Source: an uncultured Anaerobiospirillum sp. (GTDB lineage Bacteria > Pseudomonadota > Gammaproteobacteria > Enterobacterales > Succinivibrionaceae). From it: DNA of 47,813 nucleotides. Below are positions 33,181-39,942 of the stretch, one piece after another; the first letter of the stretch is position 1, and the number at the start of each line of letters is the position of its first letter. The stretch spans positions 1 through 47,813 of the forward strand of contig CALXOW010000020.1 in assembly GCA_944390115.1 (NCBI GenBank), in the 5' to 3' direction. Under the pieces are notes generated by a model, which made no database searches, was not told the origin of the DNA, and saw only the letters and a program-made list of their open reading frames with translations. A program made the translations under genes and the position numbers.

Positions 33181-34254
33181 ATGACTGAACTCGATTCTCT
33201 TATCTCTAACCTCACCACGCCTGAGGGCAACAGCATTGTGCTGCAATCCTTAGAGCACATGCCGGAGAGCACTGAGCCCGCGCCTCGGCGCAAGCGCCGT
33301 AAAGCGCAGGTCACACCTGAGCCGCAGCTGGCCGCCGAGGTCTTAGCCGATGAAGTGCTGCCTGACGCCACGGCCACTGGGGTGCTTGAGCAGGCCGTAC
33401 CAGAGCTAGCCGCAGCTGCCACGCCAGAGCTCGCCGTAACCGAGGCGCATCCTGATGGAGCTAATTCTGCCTTGCCTGAGCCTGAGGCCAGCTTACGCGC
33501 GCAAAGCATCTTGCAGCAGCTCATTTCGGCGGTGCAAAGCCAAGAGGCAGTGGTGGCAACGCAGGCCGATAAGCAGGTAGCAATGCAGGCCGCTCAGCCA
33601 GTAGCAGCGTCGGTGGCTGAGCCTGCGCTCACGGTATCAGAGCATCATGCGTCGGCCCCAGAGCTTGAGGAAGGGCCTGAGCTCAGTGCAGCGGAGCTGG
33701 AACGCTATAACCGCATGCTGCTGAAGGTGGGCGATCCGTGCCCGGCCTGTGGCCACGGCACCTTGGTGCTGCGCCAAAGCGGCAAGGTGGCCTTTTTAGG
33801 CTGCTCGTGCTTTCCGCGCTGCAAGCTGCGCTATTTCACGCGTACCGTCAGCCCGGTTCACACCTTAAAGCTGCTTGCGAGCTTGTGTCCGCAATGTGGC
33901 GCCCCCTTGGCGGTCAAGAAAGGCCGCTATGGCCTGTTCATTGGCTGTTCTGATTACCCTAATTGCACCTACAGCCCCAAAGAGGCGGCCGAAGAAAACG
34001 CCGTGGAGTGCCCCCAGTGCCATCAGGGCGTATTGCGCCAGCGCCGTAGTAGCTCCGGCAAGATCTTCTATGGCTGTGAGTGCTACCCGCAGTGCGATTT
34101 CAAGCTGATGGGCGCACCCTACGTCAAGACCTGCCCTGAGTGTGGCTTTCCGCTGCGCTTTAAAAAGAAGGTCAAGGCGGGCATTGCCTTGGTGTGCGGC
34201 AATCCCAAGTGCCCGACGCGCAAAAGCCGCAAGTACGACTTGCTCCAAGACTAG
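33181..34254 (+). CDS. YrdD-like protein with four topoisomerase-type zinc ribbons
   Basis: A 357-residue protein. The N-terminal part, about 175 residues, is Ala/Glu/Val-rich low complexity. Four C4 zinc ribbons of the topoisomerase IA C-terminal type follow: CPACGHG with CSCFPRC, CPQCGAP with CSDYPNC, CPQCHQG with CECYPQC, and CPECGFP with CGNPKC. E. coli YrdD (about 180 residues) has ribbons of this type and lies directly upstream of tsaC-aroE, as here apart from the intervening purE, so orthology is likely. A nucleic-acid-binding role is inferred; YrdD has no established function. ATG 33181 is preferred to the TTG at 33172; no strong ribosome site is visible. Confidence 0.82.
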   Translation: MTELDSLISNLTTPEGNSIVLQSLEHMPESTEPAPRRKRRKAQVTPEPQLAAEVLADEVLPDATATGVLEQAVPELAAAATPELAVTEAHPDGANSALPEPEASLRAQSILQQLISAVQSQEAVVATQADKQVAMQAAQPVAASVAEPALTVSEHHASAPELEEGPELSAAELERYNRMLLKVGDPCPACGHGTLVLRQSGKVAFLGCSCFPRCKLRYFTRTVSPVHTLKLLASLCPQCGAPLAVKKGRYGLFIGCSDYPNCTYSPKEAAEENAVECPQCHQGVLRQRRSSSGKIFYGCECYPQCDFKLMGAPYVKTCPECGFPLRFKKKVKAGIALVCGNPKCPTRKSRKYDLLQD

Positions 34255-34266
34255 AGGGCTAAGCCT

Positions 34267-34340
34267 GGCTCACTGAAGCTGGGCTGACCGTGCCCAGGCT
34301 CACTGGAGCCGGGCTGACTGTGCCCTGGCTAACTTGGGGG
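34267..34340. repeat. 30-bp tandem repeat between the yrdD-like gene and purE
   Basis: Two adjacent 30-bp units (34267-34296 and 34297-34326), each of the form GGCTCACTG, GAAGC or GAGCC, GGGCTGAC, GTGCCC, are followed by a partial third (GGCTAACTTGG). No coding role is seen. Confidence 0.75.
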
Positions 34341-34366
34341 CAAAAGCCTGATTTTTCGGGCTTTCG

Positions 34367-34375
34367 TGCTATACT
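34367..34375 (+). promoter_or_regulatory. Extended -10 promoter of purE
   Basis: TGCTATACT is an extended -10 element 50 bp before the purE start. No good -35 is seen (closest is CTGATT at 34348), as is common for extended -10 promoters. No clear PurR box was recognised. Confidence 0.55.
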
Positions 34376-34425
34376 TGGCGCGCACTCAAGCCCATTTTAG
34401 TGGGCCTAACTTAGGAGATTTTTTT

Positions 34426-34935
34426 ATGGCAGAGCAATTTGCTGTCGTCATCATGGGCTCGGATTCGGACTTACCTTTGGTTAAGAACACCTTAGACGTC
34501 TTAAAGGGCTTTGATATTAAGTACGAGGTGCGCGTCGCTTCGGCCCACCGTACTCCTGATGTGGTCGCAAACTATGTCACTGACGCCGAGCAACGTGGCG
34601 CTGCCGTCTTTATCTGCGCTGCTGGTTTAGCTGCGCACTTAGCTGGTGCCGTTGCTGCCCGTACCACCCGCCCAGTAATCGGTATTCCGGTTGATGGCGG
34701 TCCATTAAACGGTGTTGATGCCCTGTACTCCACCGTCATGATGCCAGGCGGCATCCCAGTTGCCACTGTTGCCGTGGGCAAGGCTGGTGCTAAGAACGCC
34801 GGTTACTTAGCCGCCCAAATTATGGCGATCGCTGATAAGGCCTTAGACGAGAAGGTTAAGGCCAACCGCGCCGCTGCTTCCCAAGAGGTGATGGCTAAGG
34901 ATCGCGCCCTCCAAGAGAAGCTCAAGGAGCTCTAA
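34426..34935 (+). CDS. purE: N5-carboxyaminoimidazole ribonucleotide mutase (PurE)
   Basis: Converts N5-CAIR to CAIR in purine synthesis. The signature [10 protein letters not shown] (P-loop-like phosphate site), ASAHRTPD and the substrate loop [19 protein letters not shown] are intact, typical of class I PurE. ATG 34426 has AGGAGA seven bases upstream; the frame is open to 34366 but that part is promoter DNA. Length is 169 residues, as in E. coli. purK is not adjacent. Codons such as GCT, GGT and TTA are more common here than in its neighbours, which suggests high expression. Confidence 0.97.
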   Translation: MAEQFAVVIMGSDSDLPLVKNTLDVLKGFDIKYEVRVASAHRTPDVVANYVTDAEQRGAAVFICAAGLAAHLAGAVAARTTRPVIGIPVDGGPLNGVDALYSTVMMPGGIPVATVAVGKAGAKNAGYLAAQIMAIADKALDEKVKANRAAASQEVMAKDRALQEKLKEL

Positions 34936-34978
34936 AGCGCTCTCAAAGCTTGAGAACAGCTCTCAGCTTAATGCACAC

Positions 34979-35006
34979 AAAAAGGGGCCCCGTGCCCCTT
35001 TTTGTT
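34979..35006 (+). terminator. Rho-independent terminator of purE
   Basis: A perfect 10-bp stem (AAAAAGGGGC with GCCCCTTTTT, loop CCCGT) ends in a T-tract, then GTTT. It separates purE from tsaC. Confidence 0.93.
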
Positions 35007-35040
35007 TGCGGGTTAGAAAAAAAATGGCAGGAGGCCGGGC

Positions 35041-35616
35041 GTGGCATTAACAGAGGTTCAATGGCATAAGGTCAAAGAGGCGGCTCTCACTTTGCGCGAG
35101 GGCGGGGTCATTATCTGCCCAACCGAGGGGGTGTATGGCATTTCGGCGCGCGTTAGCAATATCAAAGGCATTGAGCGCATCATCTCAATCAAGCACCGTG
35201 CTTTTAATAAGGGACTTATCATCGTCAGTTCTAGTGTGGCCCAGCTTGAATCGGTGGTGAACTTTGGGGCGTTAAGCGCCGATAGTATGCGCTTGATCCA
35301 CAATAAGTGGCCGGGGCACAATACCTTTATCGTGCCTGCTAAGTCCGGCGTTTCTCCGGTGTTAACCGGGGGCCGCACCACGATGGCGGCGCGCGTGACC
35401 GATTTTGAGTTGCTAGCAGCGCTGTGTGATGAGGTGGGTGAGCCCATTGTCTCCACCAGCGCCAATATCTCAGGTTCAGAGCCCCTCACGACTTTGCCTG
35501 AGCTGCAAGCGACCTTTGCTACGAGCGTCGATTACATCTTGGATGAGCCGTGCATGGGCCGTAATAAGCCTAGCACCATTTATGATGCGCTCACCGGTGC
35601 GGTGCTGCGTGCCTAA
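35041..35616 (+). CDS. tsaC: Threonylcarbamoyl-AMP synthase TsaC
   Basis: Makes threonylcarbamoyl-AMP from threonine, bicarbonate and ATP for the t6A modification at tRNA position 37. The YrdC-fold signatures are present: GGVIICPTEGVYGISA near residues 21-36, KHRAFNKGLIIV (KxR...GLI) and STSANISG for nucleotide binding. GTG start at 35041 with AGGAGG six bases upstream. At 191 residues it matches the short TsaC form of E. coli (190). Precedes aroE by 22 bp, the conserved order. Confidence 0.95.
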   Translation: MALTEVQWHKVKEAALTLREGGVIICPTEGVYGISARVSNIKGIERIISIKHRAFNKGLIIVSSSVAQLESVVNFGALSADSMRLIHNKWPGHNTFIVPAKSGVSPVLTGGRTTMAARVTDFELLAALCDEVGEPIVSTSANISGSEPLTTLPELQATFATSVDYILDEPCMGRNKPSTIYDALTGAVLRA

Positions 35617-35638
35617 TCAACAGATTTAAGGAGCTCTT

Positions 35639-36499
35639 GTGTCTCAACCCCTCAAGTTAACGGTGTTTGGCAACCCGATTGCCCATTCCATTTCGCCACT
35701 GGTACACAGCGTCTTTGCCGCCCAGACCGGTATTGCGGTCGACTACGGGCGCATTAAGGTCGAAGGCTCCTTTAAGGACGCCGCTACCGCCTTCTTTGAG
35801 GCAGGCGGCGTGGGCTGCAATGTGACCGTACCGTGCAAGCCGGACGCCTTTGCCTTAGTCGATCACTGCACCAAGAGCGCGGAAATTGCCCAGGTGGTCA
35901 ACACGATTAAGCTTGAGGTGGCAGCAGATGGCACCCGAACTTTGTTAGGTGATAACACCGATGGCCGGGGCCTTTTTACCGACTTAGTACGGCTTCAGGC
36001 ACCACTTGCCGGGGCCCATGTCCTCATTATCGGTGCCGGTGGTGCCACGCGCGGTATCGTGCCACCGCTCTTAGACCCTGAGGTCGGCATTGCTCGCATC
36101 ACCATCGTCAATCGCACCGTGAGCAAGGCTCAAGACATCATCGCCGACATGCAGGCCTTAAAGCTCGGTTCTAAAGTAGAGCTCAATGCTTGTTCCTTTG
36201 CTGAGCTTAAGCCTGAGGCTTACAGCGTAATCATCAACGCCACTTCGCTCTCGCTTAAAGGCGAGCTACCTGAGCTTGCCCCCGAGCTCTACCGTCAGGC
36301 ACGCTTTGCTTATGACCTGTTCTATACCCCGCAGGGCACTACCGTCTTCACCGAGCACTGCAAGGCCTTAGGCGTACCAGCGGTTTATGACGGTCTGGGC
36401 ATGCTGGTGGGGCAAGCCGCCTTATCCTTTGCCTTATGGACCGGTGTCATGCCTGATGTGGGCGCGGCTTTAGCGCAAGTGCGCGCCCAGCTGGGTTAG
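35639..36499 (+). CDS. aroE: Shikimate dehydrogenase (NADP+)
   Basis: Reduces 3-dehydroshikimate to shikimate in aromatic amino acid synthesis. The substrate site includes NPIAHSISPLVHS near the N-terminus, NVTVPCKPDAF with the catalytic Lys, and GDNTDGRGL with the catalytic Asp. The NADP site is IGAGGATRGIVPPLL followed by NRTVSKAQ. Length 286 against 272 in E. coli. GTG start with AAGGAG six bases upstream. It follows tsaC by 22 bp and precedes rsmJ by 3 bp, so these three form an operon. Confidence 0.97.
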   Translation: MSQPLKLTVFGNPIAHSISPLVHSVFAAQTGIAVDYGRIKVEGSFKDAATAFFEAGGVGCNVTVPCKPDAFALVDHCTKSAEIAQVVNTIKLEVAADGTRTLLGDNTDGRGLFTDLVRLQAPLAGAHVLIIGAGGATRGIVPPLLDPEVGIARITIVNRTVSKAQDIIADMQALKLGSKVELNACSFAELKPEAYSVIINATSLSLKGELPELAPELYRQARFAYDLFYTPQGTTVFTEHCKALGVPAVYDGLGMLVGQAALSFALWTGVMPDVGAALAQVRAQLG

Positions 36500-36502
36500 C
36501 TC

Positions 36503-37408
36503 ATGCGCACCTTGTACTACTATTGCGCCCCAGAGGTTGAGACCGCACGCCGCGACGAGTTTGCGCAGCTCATCGCCGCCGCTCAAGCCGCTGCCCAAGC
36601 TTCAGCCCTGGACATTGCTCAAGCCACATCTGAAGCAGGTACCTGGCAGCTTGTGGCGGTCAGCGACTATGACGCCTTGATCAAGGCCACGACCTTACGC
36701 GCCAAGGGCAAGGCGGTGACGGGGCTAGCCTTGGAGCCTGAAGATGTGCTCTTAGAGCTCACGCCAAAAATGGCGGGAGTCGGGCTGCGTTTAGGATCCT
36801 TGGCCAACTTCAAGCCTTTAGTCATCGACTTTGAGCAGGTGGCAGTGCGCCAGCGTTTGCTTCGGGGCGGGCGCCAAAAGGAAGCGGTTGCACGTGCGGT
36901 TATGGCAGGTCTGCCCGATGGCGCGCTGGTCTTTGATGCGACCGCCGGCCTGGGGCGTGAGTCTATGATTTTGGCGCACGCCGGAGCGCAGGTCTTGTCC
37001 TTTGAGCGCCAGCTGCCAATCTGGTGCATTTTGCACGATGGCTTGCTGCGCGCAGGCCGCTCCCGCTTTTACCCGTTTACGGTGCCCACGCTCCACCCTT
37101 TAGGCACGATTAAGGACTATCGTGGCGCCGCGCGCCCCGAGGTCATTTACTACGACCCGATGTTCCCAGAGCGCTCAGGTAGTGCTCAAGTCAAAAAGGA
37201 TATGCACATCTTCCAAGAAGTGATCGGAGCTGACACTGACAACGAAGACTTCTTGCGCGCGGCGCTCACGCTGGCTACCCGGCGTGTGGTGGTCAAGCGC
37301 CCGGACTACGCTCCACCGCTTTCTTACCCTGGAATTGAGCTTGCCTACAGCGTCGATGGCGGCCAATGCCGTTTTGACTGTTACCAAGCTGATTCATTTC
37401 AGGAATAG
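36503..37408 (+). CDS. rsmJ: 16S rRNA m2G1516 methyltransferase RsmJ
   Basis: Methylates G1516 of 16S rRNA. The diagnostic blocks are visible: DFEQVAVRQRLLRGGRQKEA, the SAM motif DATAGLGRESMILAHAG, YYDPMFPERSGSAQVKKDMH and KRPDYAPPLS. It has 301 residues against 250 in E. coli; the extra part is mainly N-terminal (residues 1-60). Starts three bases after the aroE stop, without a clear ribosome site, so translation is probably coupled. Confidence 0.93.
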   Translation: MRTLYYYCAPEVETARRDEFAQLIAAAQAAAQASALDIAQATSEAGTWQLVAVSDYDALIKATTLRAKGKAVTGLALEPEDVLLELTPKMAGVGLRLGSLANFKPLVIDFEQVAVRQRLLRGGRQKEAVARAVMAGLPDGALVFDATAGLGRESMILAHAGAQVLSFERQLPIWCILHDGLLRAGRSRFYPFTVPTLHPLGTIKDYRGAARPEVIYYDPMFPERSGSAQVKKDMHIFQEVIGADTDNEDFLRAALTLATRRVVVKRPDYAPPLSYPGIELAYSVDGGQCRFDCYQADSFQE

Positions 37409-37486
37409 GTTCGCTCACTGCTAGAGCAAAGCTAACGGTGCCTTGATTTTGCCAGTTATTTTTATGATAGATTTGAATTTTTAGGC

Positions 37487-37492
37487 TATAAT
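37487..37492 (+). promoter_or_regulatory. Candidate -10 for the secreted protein gene
   Basis: TATAAT lies in an AT-rich stretch 60 bp before the start of the gene at 37553. No good -35 at normal spacing is seen (TTATGA at 37462 has a 19-bp spacer). Confidence 0.45.
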
Positions 37493-37552
37493 CTAAATTG
37501 TTATAAATTTAAAGACATCAGGCAAATTGCTGGTCAACATAAGGAGTTGTGA

Positions 37553-38230
37553 ATGAAGGCAAAGCTTGCGGCGTTAGTTTTAGCTGGTTCGTTGTTAGGT
37601 GGTGCCTCTACAGCCTCAGCAGGCCTCTTGGGCTTGTTTGGTTCATCGCCGATTGACGTCGTTCAGGAGGGCGTGCTGCCTGATTATTCTAAGACCAAGA
37701 AGGTAGGCCCGGCCTTGGAGAGCTACTACGACTGCCAAAAAGGTTCGGCAGAGTGGGACACCTTTGAGACGGAAAAGGGCGAAACGATTGTACAGTTCAA
37801 ATGCGCACTGGGCGATGAGCATTTGACCTATATGGACAAGATGAGCCGCATTAACTCAAAGGAATTGGGTCAGTTTGATCGAACCAGCATTAAGGTTGAT
37901 ATCGCCATCGCCATGATTAACATCAGGCAAGTACTCGATGGAGCGCAAATGAGCGCATTCCAAGATTGGCAAAAGGTCAACTTGAACGTGCAATTTGCGA
38001 TGAGCCAAGTCGAAGAGGACGCCTTCGAGATTTCCTATGTGGGCCTTGAGCCAACCTATGTCAACGGTGAGCAAGGTGCGATTCCTTTGACCTTTGGCAC
38101 CCTGCAAGGCGTGTTTGAGGACGCAAATCTCTTCGAGGCTGATTTCGTTCAATACTCCAGCATCGAGAATGGCGTCGCCGATTTTATCGGAGATGCGATC
38201 GATAACTTCTGCTCGCTCGAGTACATCTAG
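37553..38230 (+). CDS. Small secreted protein of unknown function
   Basis: 225 residues, not recognised. It has a classical signal peptide (MKAKLAALVLAGSLLGGAST) with a likely cleavage ASA-GLLG near residue 23. The mature protein is acidic, of mixed alpha/beta pattern, with three cysteines (YYDCQK, QFKCAL, NFCSLEYI). No lipobox, membrane segment or catalytic motif is seen. A strong ribosome site (AAGGAG) lies seven bases before the ATG, and its own promoter is likely. It is followed by a GC hairpin at 38237-38255 and the convergent ModA-like gene. Periplasmic localisation is inferred from the signal peptide. Confidence 0.8.
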   Translation: MKAKLAALVLAGSLLGGASTASAGLLGLFGSSPIDVVQEGVLPDYSKTKKVGPALESYYDCQKGSAEWDTFETEKGETIVQFKCALGDEHLTYMDKMSRINSKELGQFDRTSIKVDIAIAMINIRQVLDGAQMSAFQDWQKVNLNVQFAMSQVEEDAFEISYVGLEPTYVNGEQGAIPLTFGTLQGVFEDANLFEADFVQYSSIENGVADFIGDAIDNFCSLEYI

Positions 38231-38236
38231 CGCCAG

Positions 38237-38255
38237 CGCGGGCTTAAGGCCCGCG
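38237..38255. terminator. Hairpin between convergent genes
   Basis: CGCGGGC/GCCCGCG with loop TTAAG lies between the secreted-protein stop (38230) and the ModA-like stop (38265). There is no U-tract, but its place suggests a bidirectional stop. Confidence 0.4.
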
Positions 38256-38264
38256 TTGCGTGGG

Positions 38265-39275
38265 CTAAGGCTCTTCGGGGGCGAGAGGAGCAAAGCCGTA
38301 GTGGTTCAAAATGGCTTGAACTTTGGCATCGTGTCTGAGGCTGCGCATCAGCTCTTGGGCTTCGACTTTGTCTTTGCTTTGCTCCATCAAGAGCACATAG
38401 TATTGGATATCGGCGTGCACCCGGCGCGGAATGGTGAGATAGGAGCCACGCACCGTGCTGGGGTGGGCGCTCTCTACGACCAGGGGCTTGGTGACCAAAC
38501 CGCATTGCACTGCACCGGAGCGTACCTGCTCATAAATTTGGTACTCGTGCTCGTAGCGGTAGCGCTTGCTCGGCAGCAGCGCCTTGATTTTGCGCGAGTC
38601 GGTCATGACTTGGCGCGCGGCATAGCCCACCGGCGTTAAGTGCGCGTCGGCGTAGGCTAGGGAGCTGAGCTTGACTTGCTTGAGCGCTTGGTAGAGCTCT
38701 TCATTGGTATCGGAGTGCGCAGCGCTCAGCAAAATCGTATTGACGTAGCGATCCCACTCGGCTTGAGTCATGCTCTCAGGTGACTTGGTGGTGGTAGGTG
38801 CGGGCTCGTCCCACGGGTCAGGGGCATGCTGCGGACGTTCAGCGAGTATGTCCTCAGGCATAGCGCAGGTGGTATCAACTGGAGCGTCGCTCGTGGGCTT
38901 GGAGCCTAAAGGATTACCGGCAAAGAGCGCGGGATCGGCCGACCACAGCACCAGCGGGGCGCGGGTAAAGGGCAGCATGGCACTGCCTAAACCTTTTTTA
39001 GCGCGAATTAAGGTGATGGGCAGGCGCTCATCACTTGAGAGCAGCAAATCGCATTCGCTGGTGGTGTCGGCTGCGGCCATGAGGCGCTCAGTAAGCGCGT
39101 TCGGGGTATCATAGCGGGCCGTAAAGTCATGCGGGAGCACCCCGTGTAAGTGCTCTAAGGCCAAATAAAGCTGGGGCACCGCGCAGACCTTAAGTTCAGC
39201 GGCGTGGCCGCACATTGTAAGAGCGCCCCATAATGTCAGGGCGGAGCCGAGGGCCTTGAAAGCCTTAGACAGCAT
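38265..39275 (-). CDS. ModA-like periplasmic substrate-binding protein
   Basis: 336 residues with a signal peptide (GALTMCGHAA, cleavage near residue 26). The pattern of type II binding proteins of the molybdate class follows: ELKVCAVPQLYLALEHL, CDLLLSSDERLPITLI, MLPFTRAPLVLWSADP, SSLAYADAHLTPVGYAA and VQCGLVTKPLVV. A low-complexity stretch of about 50 residues (PVDTTCAMPEDILAERPQHA and onward, residues about 132-180) interrupts the usual fold. Neither a permease nor an ATPase gene is adjacent, so this is an orphan binding protein. The ligand (molybdate, tungstate or other) cannot be told from sequence. Confidence 0.7.
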   Translation of the reverse strand: MLSKAFKALGSALTLWGALTMCGHAAELKVCAVPQLYLALEHLHGVLPHDFTARYDTPNALTERLMAAADTTSECDLLLSSDERLPITLIRAKKGLGSAMLPFTRAPLVLWSADPALFAGNPLGSKPTSDAPVDTTCAMPEDILAERPQHAPDPWDEPAPTTTKSPESMTQAEWDRYVNTILLSAAHSDTNEELYQALKQVKLSSLAYADAHLTPVGYAARQVMTDSRKIKALLPSKRYRYEHEYQIYEQVRSGAVQCGLVTKPLVVESAHPSTVRGSYLTIPRRVHADIQYYVLLMEQSKDKVEAQELMRSLRHDAKVQAILNHYGFAPLAPEEP

Positions 39276-39328
39276 GTGATCTCTTTAGGCCAAATGGCCG
39301 CTTATGACTTTTTGGTGGGGGCTTATGG

Positions 39329-39781
39329 TTAGCCCATGAGCTCAGGCAAGGTATCACGCTCATGCGCGATCGCATCAGCCACCTGCTTTACCTTTTCAGG
39401 ATCCTTCTTCGGGGCTAAGAGCAGGTCGATAAGCTGAGCGTAGCTGCCATCGGGGTCTTTACTTGTTAACTTGCTCTTTAAGAAAGAGATAGCTTCCTCC
39501 CGCGACAGCTGGCGTGGAGTACCGCCTTCTTGTTGCAGCAACTCTGCTTGTAAGTCTTGGGCAAAAGTACGGGCTAAGTTCATGGTGCTGGTGTAGTGCA
39601 GCACTTGTGGCATGACCTCTTCATCTTCAAGCAGGGTGTCGTGCTTGGATCCGATCATGAATAAGAGATGGGAGACGATGGCGTGCATGCTTTGCTCTTT
39701 CAGCGGTACCTCGCTGTCCATGATGTTATTCATCTTCATTGCAGCTGGTTGCGTCGTGCCCGGTTTATTTTGCATAGCCAT
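39329..39781 (-). CDS. Small soluble protein of unknown function
   Basis: 150 residues, not recognised. Largely alpha-helical by composition, acidic, no signal peptide or membrane segment. It resembles small helical chaperone-like or regulatory proteins only in a general way. ATG 39781 is chosen because GAGGG lies six bases upstream; the frame is open to 39817. It lies 54 bp from the ModA-like gene, so they may share a transcript. Confidence 0.65.
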   Translation of the reverse strand: MAMQNKPGTTQPAAMKMNNIMDSEVPLKEQSMHAIVSHLLFMIGSKHDTLLEDEEVMPQVLHYTSTMNLARTFAQDLQAELLQQEGGTPRQLSREEAISFLKSKLTSKDPDGSYAQLIDLLLAPKKDPEKVKQVADAIAHERDTLPELMG

Positions 39782-39942
39782 GATTCCCTCTTGAGCCCTC
39801 GCGATTATTAGCCTCATTCGGGGCCTATCTTAGCCGATTTGGGCGCTGAACGCACGATGACGGCGCTGGTACGCGTGCCCTTAAATCCTTTGGTGGAGGC
39901 GGAGCCTTAAGGTGCGTGGAGCTTAGTGCATGATGTGGGGCC

